Positions 8,419 through 17,221 are shown, numbered from the stretch's first letter. The stretch: 64,000 bases of DNA from HXMU1420-13 sp965229525 (GCA_965229525.1 OZ245886.1:2728001-2792000); one strand, 5' to 3'. A program made the numbers and translations. The notes: generated by a model not told the origin, from the sequence alone.

Positions 8419-9144
8419 TTAATCAATGAAAGTCACTTTACCAGTGTCTAAATCATAGAATGCACCAGCAATAAGAATATCGCCATTACGCTCCAGTTCA
8501 GCGATCATAGGGCTATTCTTTCTCATCTCTTCGATGGTAAAACGAACATTGTTTTCAACAACATGTGTTACATAGTCGTTGTTAGCGTTAGACTGGTCGC
8601 CTTCGAAATCACCAGACATTTCGATTGCAGGCTTAATGTTTGACAGTAAAGCCGTGATATTTCCAACCTGAACATCATCGATAGCTGACTTAACAGCACC
8701 ACATGCTTCGTGGCCCATTACTACCACTACTTTTGATCCTGCTACTGCAGTTCCAAATTCAATGCTTCCAAGCATATCTGTATTTACGTTATTCCCTGCA
8801 ATACGTCCTACAAAGATGTCGCCAACACCTTTATCAAATACTTGCTCTACGGGTACTCGGCTGTCTAAGCACGAAATTATTACCGCTTCCGGAAATTGAC
8901 CACCAGCAGTTGCCGCAACTTGTGCTTGCCAGTCGCGCGCAGTTAGATTATTGTTAACGAAACGCTCATTACCAGCTTTTAATCCTTCTAATACAGCTTC
9001 AGGAGTAAGAGCATCTTGTTTTTCTTTTGTAAGAACTTCTTTAACCGGCTCTGTTGAGCTGTAGTTCTGTGCATTTGTGCAAGCCACAGTTAGTAAAGAA
9101 AGTGCTAGCACTGAAAGAATGTTAGTAGATTTTAGTTTTAACAT
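8419..9144 (-). CDS. Beta-class carbonic anhydrase, exported lipoprotein
   Basis: The 241-residue enzyme has the zinc and catalytic set of beta-carbonic anhydrases: Cys92, Asp94 and Arg96 in SCLDSR, and His145 and Cys148 in GHEAC. Unlike cytosolic homologues it starts with a hydrophobic segment and lipobox (LLTVAC, Cys22), so it is probably lipid-anchored in the periplasm or outer membrane. There it would interconvert CO2 and bicarbonate. It is a monocistronic unit with its own terminator and a long upstream gap. A role in envelope pH or carbon supply is inference. Confidence 0.92.
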   Translation of the reverse strand: MLKLKSTNILSVLALSLLTVACTNAQNYSSTEPVKEVLTKEKQDALTPEAVLEGLKAGNERFVNNNLTARDWQAQVAATAGGQFPEAVIISCLDSRVPVEQVFDKGVGDIFVGRIAGNNVNTDMLGSIEFGTAVAGSKVVVVMGHEACGAVKSAIDDVQVGNITALLSNIKPAIEMSGDFEGDQSNANNDYVTHVVENNVRFTIEEMRKNSPMIAELERNGDILIAGAFYDLDTGKVTFID

Positions 9145-9640
9145 GTTTTTGTTTGTTTGTTTTGTGATGAAGTAGTTTTTGCTTTTGCAATTCTTCTTCT
9201 AAGTAAGAATCATTACAGCTTTTTGGTTGCTGCTTTTCCTAAGACCGCATCAATGTGCGGATATGGAATTCACCTAAGTTGTTTTAGGGCTGATTTTCAG
9301 CTACGTTCAAAAAGACTTTTGTGGAAATACGTGAAGTCTTCGCCTTTGTAAAAGGAAAGGGTAGAGCACAAAAAGTTGTAACAAGCTGAAATTAACCCAA
9401 ACATGTTACTTTTGGCGCAAAATAAGGCGTTGAACGTTGAATAAGACATAGCCAGGGGCTGTTAATATTTAATTGCAGTTTAGCTAAATCAGTACAAATT
9501 CGAATATCAAACTTGTATTTATTTATATCAATTCTAAATTAGGAGAGATTTTTTCATCAGGCAAGATGAACCTGTCCGGTTTTAAAATCATTTACAAATT
9601 CAGTTAACGCGCAGTTAATACAGCAAAGATGGCTAACCAC
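9145..9640. other. 496-base gap upstream of the carbonic anhydrase gene
   Basis: No supported gene. A 64-codon frame at 9157-9351 has no family features. Two short perfect inverted repeats are present: CCGCA/TGCGG at 9245-9260 and GCTGA/TCAGC at 9289-9301. They lie 100-160 bases upstream of the carbonic anhydrase start and might belong to its leader or control region. The part from 9360 to 9640 is AT-rich with nothing recognisable. Confidence 0.5.
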
Positions 9641-10834
9641 TTATTTAAGCTGAATTTTTCCATCTAACCACTCGAGTTCAAACTCCGTTCCCTTTTCAAG
9701 ATTTTTTGAGGATCGAACCCATTTTTCATCCTGCCAAACTCTTGCAAAGCCTTTTTCAAGTGGAATATTTGGGTTTTTAGATGCTAGTGATTGCGAAATA
9801 TTTTGAAGGATATGTGTTCTGTGAGTAAAGAGTTTTTCTGTGGCTTGCATCAATCTGGATGTAAGGAAAGAAACTTCATTTGAAGCTATTTCCATTTTTT
9901 GTTTCACAGCAAGCAATGCATAACTCTTAGAAAGATGCTGAACTCTATCCCTGTAAAGCTGTATGGCTCCAATAGTATTTACTTCAACTCGACGGGTTAA
10001 ATCCTCCACTAACATACTCACTTCGTTAATATCTGGTGTAGCGAAAACGGCAGCCTGAGTTGGGGTAGCCGCTCTTAAATCGGCCACGAAATCTGAAATG
10101 GAAAAATCAACTTCATGGCCTACTCCAGATATTATAGGTAACCTACAATCAAAGACAGCTCTGGCTACAGCTTCTTCATTGAAAGGCCATAAGTCTTCTA
10201 GCGATCCACCGCCTCGTCCAATAATTACTAAATCTACTTTTTGTGTATTTGAGAAATACTCAATGCCTTTAACAATTTCGGGTGCAGCATTAACTCCCTG
10301 CACACTGGCATGGTATAAGTCTACTTCAGCTATAGGCCAACGTTTTTCTAATGTCGATCGGATATCCTGAAAGGCAGCGGTTGTTTTGGAAGTAACCACG
10401 CCGATTCGTTTGGGGTACTTTGGAATTGGTTTTTTGTGGATGTCTTCAAATAAACCTTCAGCTTTTAATTTCGCTTTTAATTCCTCAAAAGCTTGCTGAA
10501 GTTTTCCAATTCCGGCTTGTTGTACTAATCCAACAATCATTTGATATCGGCCATGTGGAGCGTACACCTGAATGTCTCCGCCAACTACAATTTGTTGACC
10601 ATCAGCAAGTTGGATTCCATTTCTTTGTGCCGTATTTCTCCAAATCACACAGGGAAGCTGAGCTCCTGAGTCTTTCAAAGTGAAATAAATATGTCCATTT
10701 GCACTTTGCTTTACATTGCTAGCTTCTCCCTCTACGAGGATGTCCAAGAAGTTTTGCTCTAGCAGACTTTTGATTTTTCCAGTGAGTTCGGTGACTGAAG
10801 GAATATCAAATAAAAAAGGAATCTGTTTGGACAT
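9641..10834 (-). CDS. xseA: Exodeoxyribonuclease VII large subunit
   Basis: The protein (397 residues from the ATG at 10834) has an N-terminal OB-fold, with EGEASNVKQSANGHIYFTLK and a CVIWR strand. The XseA catalytic domain follows (PKRIGVVTSKTTAAFQDI, DLVIIGRGGGSLEDLWPFNEE, GVGHEVDFSISDFVAD, RAATPTQAA), then a helical region. The enzyme degrades single-stranded DNA together with XseB; no xseB is in the window. A longer frame to a TTG at 10888 adds 18 atypical residues and would come within five bases of the divergent gene, so the ATG is preferred. Confidence 0.92.
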   Translation of the reverse strand: MSKQIPFLFDIPSVTELTGKIKSLLEQNFLDILVEGEASNVKQSANGHIYFTLKDSGAQLPCVIWRNTAQRNGIQLADGQQIVVGGDIQVYAPHGRYQMIVGLVQQAGIGKLQQAFEELKAKLKAEGLFEDIHKKPIPKYPKRIGVVTSKTTAAFQDIRSTLEKRWPIAEVDLYHASVQGVNAAPEIVKGIEYFSNTQKVDLVIIGRGGGSLEDLWPFNEEAVARAVFDCRLPIISGVGHEVDFSISDFVADLRAATPTQAAVFATPDINEVSMLVEDLTRRVEVNTIGAIQLYRDRVQHLSKSYALLAVKQKMEIASNEVSFLTSRLMQATEKLFTHRTHILQNISQSLASKNPNIPLEKGFARVWQDEKWVRSSKNLEKGTEFELEWLDGKIQLK

Positions 10835-10893
10835 ACTTGGATTGGATTTCCGCCAATGATAAGGATATTTTGGCGACGTTTTAGTCAAACTTT

Positions 10894-11337
10894 ATGAATA
10901 AAGAAGAAGCCCAGAAATACATCGAAACGAATATCCCTATGACAAAAATCATGGGAATGAAAATCGTAGAGCTAACTCATGAATCGGTTCGAATTGCCAT
11001 GCCACATGCACCAAATGTGAATCATCAGGGATCGGCATTTGGTGGAAGTATAGACAGTCTTTTTTTTGTGACCAGCTGGGCATATGTCCAATTATTGATT
11101 GAAGATTTCGATCCGCATCCTCGAATTGTTGGTCGACGAGGAAGATCAACTTTCCATAAACCAGTTAAATCTGATTTCGAAGCAAAAGTTTTAATTCCTG
11201 AAGAATCAACAGTTCAGACTTTTTTAGATGATCTAACTCAAAAAGGAAAAGGTAGACTTACCGCTAAAGCAGTGGTTGAATATGAAGGAGAAATCGCAGC
11301 AGAATTTGAGGGCGATTTTGTGGTTTTGAGGGATTAA
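10894..11337 (+). CDS. YiiD_C-type hotdog-fold protein
   Basis: The 147-residue protein is a single hotdog domain of the YiiD C-terminal type, with PMTKIMGMKI, an APNVNHQGSAFGGSI helix and KPVKSDFEAKV. In E. coli the same domain forms the C-terminal half of YiiD (FabY/MadA), linked to fatty-acid initiation. Here it stands alone, without the GNAT half. Thioesterase or malonyl-ACP decarboxylase activity is possible but not shown by the sequence. It is divergent from xseA, and its stop codon directly precedes the end of the convergent yoeB gene. Confidence 0.8.
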   Translation: MNKEEAQKYIETNIPMTKIMGMKIVELTHESVRIAMPHAPNVNHQGSAFGGSIDSLFFVTSWAYVQLLIEDFDPHPRIVGRRGRSTFHKPVKSDFEAKVLIPEESTVQTFLDDLTQKGKGRLTAKAVVEYEGEIAAEFEGDFVVLRD

Positions 11338-11592
11338 CTAATAATGATATCTAAGTTGGATGATATATAAGTATTCGTCGTCAACTTTGTAAACCATTCT
11401 ATGTTCATCGGTAATTCTTCTACTCCAAAAACCGGATAAGCTGTACTTCAGTGCTTCAGGTTTTCCAATACCATCAAATGGGTCGCGTTGTGTTTCTTTG
11501 ATAAGCAGATTAATTCTTTTATGGATTTTTTTGTCCGTTTTGATCCAAAATTGATAATCATCCCAGGCATGCGTCGTAAAGACCAGATTCAT
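11338..11592 (-). CDS. yoeB: YoeB-family mRNA interferase toxin
   Basis: The 84-residue protein matches YoeB over its whole length, including EALKYSLSGFWSRRITDEHR and the C-terminal RYHY. The RNase residues fall at the same positions as in E. coli YoeB: Glu46, Arg65, His83 and Tyr84. The toxin cleaves mRNA in the ribosomal A site when free of its antitoxin. Its ATG overlaps the stop of yefM by four bases, the typical antitoxin-first order. All catalytic residues are intact, so the module is likely active. Confidence 0.95.
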   Translation of the reverse strand: MNLVFTTHAWDDYQFWIKTDKKIHKRINLLIKETQRDPFDGIGKPEALKYSLSGFWSRRITDEHRMVYKVDDEYLYIIQLRYHY

Positions 11593-11840
11593 TCAATAAG
11601 ATCTTTTTGTTTCCCACCATTCTCATTCAGTTCTTTTAATGACTCAAATAAACGAATTGCATTCACTGGAGATCGAAGGAGGTAAGCAGTTTCGTTAAGT
11701 GCCTCATATTCATCCAACGAGATCATAACCACCGATTGATTTCTATTTCGGGTGATTATCACCGGTTCCGCATCATTTACAACATTATCCATGGTTTTTG
11801 CGAACTGTTCTCTTGCTGCTGTATAAGTGATTGCTTTCAT
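11589..11840 (-). CDS. yefM: YefM/Phd-family antitoxin
   Basis: The 83-residue protein has the Phd/YefM DNA-binding fold in its first 50 residues (YTAAREQFAKTMDNV, then PVIITRNRNQSVVMISLDEY). A C-terminal tail that should wrap YoeB follows (AYLLRSPVNAIRLFESLKEL). It binds and neutralises YoeB and represses the operon, with YoeB as co-repressor. The operator is visible just upstream (11852-11871). The gene is translationally coupled to yoeB by an ATGA overlap. Confidence 0.95.
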   Translation of the reverse strand: MKAITYTAAREQFAKTMDNVVNDAEPVIITRNRNQSVVMISLDEYEALNETAYLLRSPVNAIRLFESLKELNENGGKQKDLIE

Positions 11841-11851
11841 ATATTTAGAAT

Positions 11852-11871
11852 TTGTACAGGATCATGTACAA
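11852..11871 (-). promoter_or_regulatory. YefM-YoeB operator palindrome
   Basis: TTGTACA at 11852-11858 and its perfect inverse TGTACAA at 11865-11871 are separated by six bases, 12 bases upstream of the yefM start. The TGTACA core is the known recognition element of the E. coli YefM-YoeB complex. The site lies in the divergent region shared with pyrC. Confidence 0.85.
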
Positions 11872-11943
11872 TAAAGAATAATAATTGGAATTTATCAATG
11901 TGAATTAACTAATCAAATAATACTTAATCATGTATTAATCTAA

Positions 11944-11951
11944 TATATTTG
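11944..11951 (+). promoter_or_regulatory. Candidate -7 element of the pyrC promoter
   Basis: TATATTTG fits TAnnTTTG and lies 25 bases before the pyrC ATG. No clear -33 element is seen, so the call rests on the -7 match and position alone. Confidence 0.35.
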
Positions 11952-11976
11952 AGAGAACTTTGAATTTTGAACATTA

Positions 11977-13263
11977 ATGAAAATGCTCCTAAAAAACGTC
12001 CGACCAGTTAGCAAATCCCACAAAGGTGACGAAACCACCGATATCAGAATAAAAGATGGCAAAATTGAAGAGATTGGATCAGGACTAGAGGCAAATAAAG
12101 GGGAGGAGACTCACGATTTTGGTGGGGCATATGTAAGTCCGGGTTGGATGGACATGCACGTTCATTTACGTGAGCCGGGATATGAGCATAAAGAAACAAT
12201 CAAATCGGGTTGTAATGCCGCAGCATTCGGAGGATTTACTGCTGTTGCTTGCATGCCAAATACAAGTCCTGCAACACATACTCGTGACGTAGTTGAGTTC
12301 ATTATCTCAAAAGGAAATGAAACACCGGTTGATGTTCATCCTATTGGTTGCGTAACGAAAGATCGAGCCGGGAAATCCATTGCTGAAATGGGAGACATGC
12401 AAAAAGGTGGTGCGGTTGCCTTTAGTGACGATGGAGATCCTGTGTATGATGCCCAAGTAATGCGAGTTGCTCTAGAATATGCTTCCATGTTGGGTGTGCC
12501 AATTATCAATCATGAAGAGGATTTGCAGCTTTCTCGTCCGGGACATATGAATGAAGGAGCCGTTTCAACACGTCTTGGCTTGGATGGAACCCCTGGGATT
12601 GCTGAAGAAGTGATGATCGCTCGTGATATCCTCTTAGCTGAATATACAGGTGGACATGTGCATGTGGCTCACATCAGCACTAAAGAAGGAGTTGAATTAG
12701 TTAGACAAGGAAAAGCGAAAGGAATTAAAGTTACTACAGAGGTTTGTCCTCATCATTTTGACTTAACAGATGAAGAAATTGATCGACAGAAATTCAGTAC
12801 AAATTTCAAAATGCATCCACCACTTCGAACTCAGGAAGATGTAGATGCAATGATAGAAGGGTTGGTTGATGGAACCATCGACGTAATTTGTACAGACCAT
12901 GCTCCACATGCCATCGAAGAAAAAGAAGTGGAATTTATTTATGCGCCTAATGGAATCATTGGACTTGAAACCTCATGGGCCATCACAAACATGAGACTGC
13001 ATCAAACGGGAAAGCTGAATTTACAGCAGCTAGTGGATAAAATGAGTGATGCTCCGCGTTCAATTTTGAATCTTCCTGAACTAAAAATTGAAGAAGGAGC
13101 AGAAGCCAATCTTACTTTCTTCAATGACGACGAAAAATGGATTTTTGATGAAAAGAACGTTCGTTCAAAATCACGAAACTCACCGTATTTAAATACTGAA
13201 CTAACAGGACGTGCTGTAGGTATTTTTAACCGAGGTGAACTGGTGTTGAACGAGTTGAAATGA
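11977..13263 (+). CDS. pyrC: Dihydroorotase (class I)
   Basis: The 428-residue amidohydrolase has the metal-binding HVHLREPG (His61, His63). Further metal-site signatures are INHEED, VHVAHIST and CTDHAPH with Asp307 as catalytic base. It closes carbamoyl-aspartate to dihydroorotate in pyrimidine synthesis. The metal residues are complete, so it is expected to be active and is not a PyrC-like pseudo-subunit. Its last four bases overlap the tsaB start (ATGA), giving a two-gene unit. A candidate -7 element lies upstream, next to the yefM operator. Confidence 0.94.
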   Translation: MKMLLKNVRPVSKSHKGDETTDIRIKDGKIEEIGSGLEANKGEETHDFGGAYVSPGWMDMHVHLREPGYEHKETIKSGCNAAAFGGFTAVACMPNTSPATHTRDVVEFIISKGNETPVDVHPIGCVTKDRAGKSIAEMGDMQKGGAVAFSDDGDPVYDAQVMRVALEYASMLGVPIINHEEDLQLSRPGHMNEGAVSTRLGLDGTPGIAEEVMIARDILLAEYTGGHVHVAHISTKEGVELVRQGKAKGIKVTTEVCPHHFDLTDEEIDRQKFSTNFKMHPPLRTQEDVDAMIEGLVDGTIDVICTDHAPHAIEEKEVEFIYAPNGIIGLETSWAITNMRLHQTGKLNLQQLVDKMSDAPRSILNLPELKIEEGAEANLTFFNDDEKWIFDEKNVRSKSRNSPYLNTELTGRAVGIFNRGELVLNELK

Positions 13264-13925
13264 TCCTCGCTTTTGAAACATCCACCGATGTTTGTTCTGT
13301 AGCTTACCAGGATTCTGATGGCGAATTCTTCGAGAAAAGAATTCAGGGAAGATCGGTCCATTCGGACAATCTTTTTCTGTTCACCCAGGATTTGATGAAA
13401 GACCATGGCTTTACCATTGATCAAATCAACACAGTGTTAGTGAGTAATGGCCCCGGTTCATATACAGGGCTCCGAATCGCTGCTAGTGCAATCAAAGGAA
13501 TTTTCTTTCAATCCAATGTGGATGTTTTAGCTGTTAATACTTTGGCCGGTTTTGCAGCCTCTCAATTGAGTTCATTTAAAGGAATAGTACACTCGATTAT
13601 TGATGCTAGAAGAACTCATGTATATCATCAAAAATATGAGGTTAATGATCGCTTGATGGCTATTACCAAAATGGATGTCATAGAAATATCAGATCTAGAA
13701 GATCAACTTGAATCAGGACAGAAAATAATTGGAACTGGGATTCAGCGCATTAATCAAGAGAAGCTAGCAAGAGTTGAAGTGTTTGGTTCGGAAAGCATAA
13801 GGGCTAACAATCTCATCGATTTATATAACATACTTCCAGAATCTGAATTCTTCGAAAAGACTACATTAGAAGAGCTTGATCCAAATTATATTACTAGTAG
13901 CCAGGTGAATAATTCAGCTCAATAG
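13260..13925 (+). CDS. tsaB: tRNA threonylcarbamoyladenosine complex subunit TsaB
   Basis: The 221-residue protein belongs to the ASKHA fold. It begins MILAFETSTDVCSVAY and contains SNGPGSYTGLRIAAS, the signature of TsaB, and later IDARRTHVYHQKYE. TsaB dimerises with TsaD and, with TsaE, transfers threonylcarbamoyl to A37 of ANN-decoding tRNAs. It lacks the metal-binding residues of TsaD, as expected. It is coupled to pyrC by a four-base overlap; tsaD and tsaE are not in the window. Confidence 0.93.
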   Translation: MILAFETSTDVCSVAYQDSDGEFFEKRIQGRSVHSDNLFLFTQDLMKDHGFTIDQINTVLVSNGPGSYTGLRIAASAIKGIFFQSNVDVLAVNTLAGFAASQLSSFKGIVHSIIDARRTHVYHQKYEVNDRLMAITKMDVIEISDLEDQLESGQKIIGTGIQRINQEKLARVEVFGSESIRANNLIDLYNILPESEFFEKTTLEELDPNYITSSQVNNSAQ

Positions 13926-13952
13926 CTTAATTCTTCCAGTTGGTTCATAGGA

Positions 13953-13971
13953 TGCTGAAACTAGTTCAGCA
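13953..13971. repeat. Short intergenic palindrome (TGCTGAA type)
   Basis: TGCTGAA and TTCAGCA form a perfect 7-bp inverted repeat around ACTAG in the gap after tsaB. The same arms recur at 33395-33424, so it looks like a remnant of a dispersed intergenic repeat. Confidence 0.55.
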
Positions 13972-14059
13972 TTACGAAATTAGGCGTGTATTGTTGTTTC
14001 AAAAGATCAGATTATTTAGCTAGGAATCCCTATTTTGGCTAAAATTTTAGAAGGATTTT

Positions 14060-14902
14060 ATGAGCTGGTTTAAACGCGACACAGAAAACATTCAAACCTC
14101 TACAAAGAAAGAAATGCCGGAAGGTGTCTGGGTTAAAGTACCTACAACCGGCGAAACAATTCATCGACGCGAATTAGAAGACAATAAATTCGTCGATCCA
14201 TTAAGTGGCTATCATTTCAGGATCGGAAGTAGGCAATATTTCGACATTATTTTTGATGATGGAAAATTCAAAGAAATTGCGGGTAATATCAGGTCTAACG
14301 ATCCACTCGAATTCACAGATCGAAAAAAGTACACCGATCGACTAGAAGCAGCTTATAAGAAAACAGGATTGTCTGATGCAGCAATGATTGGAGTTGGAAA
14401 AATCAATGGCCTCGATCTAGTGGTTGGCTGTATGGATTTTGCGTTCATTGGCGGGAGTATGGGATCTGTTGTAGGTGAAAGACTTGCCCAGGGTGCGGAA
14501 TATGCGTTAAAGCACAAAGTACCTTACATGATTATCTCTCAATCTGGAGGTGCACGTATGATGGAGAGTGTACTGAGTTTGATGCAGCTTGCTAAAATTT
14601 CGTCAAAGTTAGCTTTATTAGACGAAGCAGGAATCCCATACATCTCATACCTCACAAACCCAACAACAGGCGGGGTTACAGCGAGTTTTGCAATGCTGGG
14701 TGACTTTAACGTAGCAGAACCGGGTGCATTAATTGGTTTTGCGGGTCCTCGCGTTATCCGACAAACAATAGGAAGGGATTTACCGGAAGGATTTCAAACA
14801 TCGGAGTATTTGTTGGAGCATGGGTTTTTGGATTTCATTATCAATAGAACAGAGATGAAAGAAAAAATCACCCAACTTTTAAGACTGATTTTACAAAAAT
14901 AA
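14060..14902 (+). CDS. accD: Acetyl-CoA carboxylase carboxyltransferase subunit beta
   Basis: The 280-residue protein aligns with AccD throughout: MPEGVWVKVP, a central GGSMGSVVGERLAQ, SGGARMMESVLSLMQLAK, the oxyanion and biotin-site segment TNPTTGGVTASFAMLGD, and GFAGPRVIRQTIG. It transfers carboxyl from biotin to acetyl-CoA together with AccA. The N-terminal zinc finger is absent: the four positions that hold Cys in E. coli are occupied by non-Cys residues (segments VPTTGE and DPLSGYH). This is usual for Bacteroidota AccD. A purine-rich site (AGAAGGA) precedes the ATG. Confidence 0.94.
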   Translation: MSWFKRDTENIQTSTKKEMPEGVWVKVPTTGETIHRRELEDNKFVDPLSGYHFRIGSRQYFDIIFDDGKFKEIAGNIRSNDPLEFTDRKKYTDRLEAAYKKTGLSDAAMIGVGKINGLDLVVGCMDFAFIGGSMGSVVGERLAQGAEYALKHKVPYMIISQSGGARMMESVLSLMQLAKISSKLALLDEAGIPYISYLTNPTTGGVTASFAMLGDFNVAEPGALIGFAGPRVIRQTIGRDLPEGFQTSEYLLEHGFLDFIINRTEMKEKITQLLRLILQK

Positions 14903-14913
14903 TTGCCAACCAG

Positions 14914-14951
14914 GTATGTAACGATAGCGGTCTCGGGGAGTCGTTACATAC
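14914..14951. repeat. 11-bp perfect inverted repeat after accD
   Basis: GTATGTAACGA (14914-14924) and its exact inverse (14941-14951) flank a 16-base G-rich loop between accD and the peptidase gene. A T-rich stretch follows, so it may end accD transcription. A protein-binding site is an alternative. Confidence 0.6.
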
Positions 14952-14970
14952 AATTTAATTTTATAAAATT

Positions 14971-17130
14971 ATGCGATTATCGTTACAAGTTTGTATTGCT
15001 CTGGTTTTTTTTGCCAGCTTTTCTGTAACTGCTCAAGAACGTCAGCCCATTGTTTTCGAGCATCTTTTTGATGGAACCTTTACCCCAAATCGAATCCAGA
15101 ATATTCGATGGATGAACGATGGTGAGTTTTATTCAGCAACCGATGGTCAAACGATCACCCGATTCAATATTTTGAATGGTAACTCAGAAGTACTATTTGA
15201 TGGGAGTGAACACGATGATCTAGTAGTACAGGGGTATGAATTTTCAGCTGATGAAAATCTGATCCTTATCAAAACAGATGTTGAATCACTTTGGAGAAGA
15301 TCGACTAAAGAGAACTACTACATTTTTAATCGATCTGCGAATACACTTACAAAGCTTACACAAAGTGAGGAAAAGCAACAGTATGCGGAATTGAATACCG
15401 ATGGAGATAAAGCAGCTTTTGTTCAGAACAACAACATTTTTTGGGTTGATTTAACTACTGGCGAAGAAACTCAAATTACCGAGGATGGAGAATTCAATTC
15501 CATTATAAACGGTGCAGCAGATTGGGTGTACGAAGAGGAATTCAGTTTTGCAAAAGCATGGTTTTGGTCACCAGATGGCGATCGAATTGCTTTTTATCGT
15601 TTTGATGAGGCACATGTTAAAGAATTCACTATGGAGCAGTGGGGGACATTATATCCCGAACAGGTTCGATTTAAATATCCCAAAGCAGGTGAAGAAAATG
15701 CAGTTGTAAGTATTCATGTATACGATTTAAACACCGGCGAAACTATCACAATGGATGTCGGGGAAGAGACCGATCAGTATATTCCACGCATCAATTGGAG
15801 CAGGGATAATGATCTATTAGCAATTCGTAGAATGAATCGTCTGCAAAATCAGGAAGATTTACTTTTTGCTGATGTAATCACTGGTGAAACTACATTGATT
15901 ATGACCGAAACCAGCGAAACGTGGTTAGATGTTCATGACAACCTCTACTTTCATGGGAATGGAAAACAATTCATTACCACTTCTTCGAAAACAGGATTTA
16001 ATCATGTGTACTTATATAGTCTGGAGGGAGAAGAAATTCGTCAAATTACAAAAGGCGATTATGATGTAACAGATATAGTTGGATACAATGAACGAAACCA
16101 TAACCTTTATTATCTAAGTACTGAAATTTCTCCACTACAAAGGCATCTATATAGAATTCGAGTAGATGGTCGTAGGAAACGAAGTATGACCGAAGCGGAA
16201 GGTTGGTATTCGATTAATATGAGTCGGGACTTCAAATATTATATTCAAACGTATTCAGACTTCGATAAACCGCCCATTTATACTCTCCACGAAGATAATG
16301 ACAAGTTAGTTCGTGTGATTGAGGATAATGCTCAATTAACCGAGAATCTTCAGAATTTCACCTTTCAGCATAAGGAATTCATGACATTGGATGTGAATGG
16401 TGTGTCATTGAATGCATACATGATCAAGCCGCCAAATTTTGAGGAAAATCAGGAATACCCCGTATTAATGCATGTGTATGGTGGCCCGGGAAGCCAACGT
16501 GTAACTCGCAGTTTTAATTCAAGTGAACGCCCGATGTGGCATCAATATCTGGTTAATCAAGGATATATTGTTATTACTGTAGATAACCGAGGAACTGGCG
16601 GACGGGGAATCGAATTCCAAAATCAGGTATATAAACAGCTTGGAGTATTGGAAACGGAAGATCAGGTAGAAGCTGCTCGGCAAATTTCAGAACTCTCTTA
16701 TGTGGATGCAAATCGAATTGGAATTTGGGGATGGAGTTATGGCGGATATATGAGCACATTAGCATTGGCAGAAGGAAATGATGTTTTTAAATCTGCAATT
16801 GCCGTTGCTCCGGTTACTCACTGGAAATTTTACGATACGATTTACACAGAGCGCTTTATGCAAACTCCACAATTAAATCCAGATGGATATAACGCAGCAG
16901 CTCCAATCAACGTAGCTGATAAAATTACTGGTGATTACTTACTCATCCATGGAACAGGTGATGACAATGTGCATTATCAAAATGCGGTGGAGATGGTTCA
17001 GGCATTGATTGAACACAATGTTCAATTCGAAACAATGTATTACCCAAATCTTGCCCATAGTATATATGGTGGGAATGCTCGTCGCCATTTATGGCGTTTG
17101 ATGAGCAACTTCATCATGGAGAAACTTTAA
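14971..17130 (+). CDS. Dipeptidyl-peptidase IV-like S9 serine peptidase
   Basis: The 719-residue product has a signal peptide (cut after SVTAQ). The DPP-IV N-terminal beta-propeller with the double-Glu motif WVYEEEF (near residue 185) binds the substrate N-terminus. The C-terminal alpha/beta hydrolase domain carries Ser589 in GWSYGG, Asp664/665 in HGTGDDNVHYQNA and His696 in LAHSIYGG. It should remove X-Pro dipeptides from peptides in the periplasm. It lies between accD and obgE on the same strand, but a hairpin precedes it and a repeat element follows. Confidence 0.93.
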   Translation: MRLSLQVCIALVFFASFSVTAQERQPIVFEHLFDGTFTPNRIQNIRWMNDGEFYSATDGQTITRFNILNGNSEVLFDGSEHDDLVVQGYEFSADENLILIKTDVESLWRRSTKENYYIFNRSANTLTKLTQSEEKQQYAELNTDGDKAAFVQNNNIFWVDLTTGEETQITEDGEFNSIINGAADWVYEEEFSFAKAWFWSPDGDRIAFYRFDEAHVKEFTMEQWGTLYPEQVRFKYPKAGEENAVVSIHVYDLNTGETITMDVGEETDQYIPRINWSRDNDLLAIRRMNRLQNQEDLLFADVITGETTLIMTETSETWLDVHDNLYFHGNGKQFITTSSKTGFNHVYLYSLEGEEIRQITKGDYDVTDIVGYNERNHNLYYLSTEISPLQRHLYRIRVDGRRKRSMTEAEGWYSINMSRDFKYYIQTYSDFDKPPIYTLHEDNDKLVRVIEDNAQLTENLQNFTFQHKEFMTLDVNGVSLNAYMIKPPNFEENQEYPVLMHVYGGPGSQRVTRSFNSSERPMWHQYLVNQGYIVITVDNRGTGGRGIEFQNQVYKQLGVLETEDQVEAARQISELSYVDANRIGIWGWSYGGYMSTLALAEGNDVFKSAIAVAPVTHWKFYDTIYTERFMQTPQLNPDGYNAAAPINVADKITGDYLLIHGTGDDNVHYQNAVEMVQALIEHNVQFETMYYPNLAHSIYGGNARRHLWRLMSNFIMEKL

Positions 17131-17136
17131 CCCAAA

Positions 17137-17206
17137 GTCATCCTGAACTTGTTTCAGGATCTTAAATCTTAATAATAAACTAGATTCCTGTCTTCGAAGG
17201 AATGAC
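17137..17206. repeat. Dispersed intergenic repeat with two hairpins
   Basis: The element has outer arms GTCAT (17137-17141) and ATGAC (17202-17206). The first inner hairpin is ATCCTGAA/TTCAGGAT (17140-17160), and the second has TTCC/GGAA arms around 17185-17201. Related sequence starting with GTCATTCTG occurs at 33311. The layout resembles the small non-coding repeats common between genes in Bacteroidota. Confidence 0.65.
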
Positions 17207-17221
17207 TTCAAATATTAAAAA

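Noticed and set aside
9157..9351. 64-codon frame in the carbonic anhydrase upstream gap
   Set aside because: No family similarity, low-complexity start, and no ribosome site; it overlaps the likely control region of the neighbouring gene.
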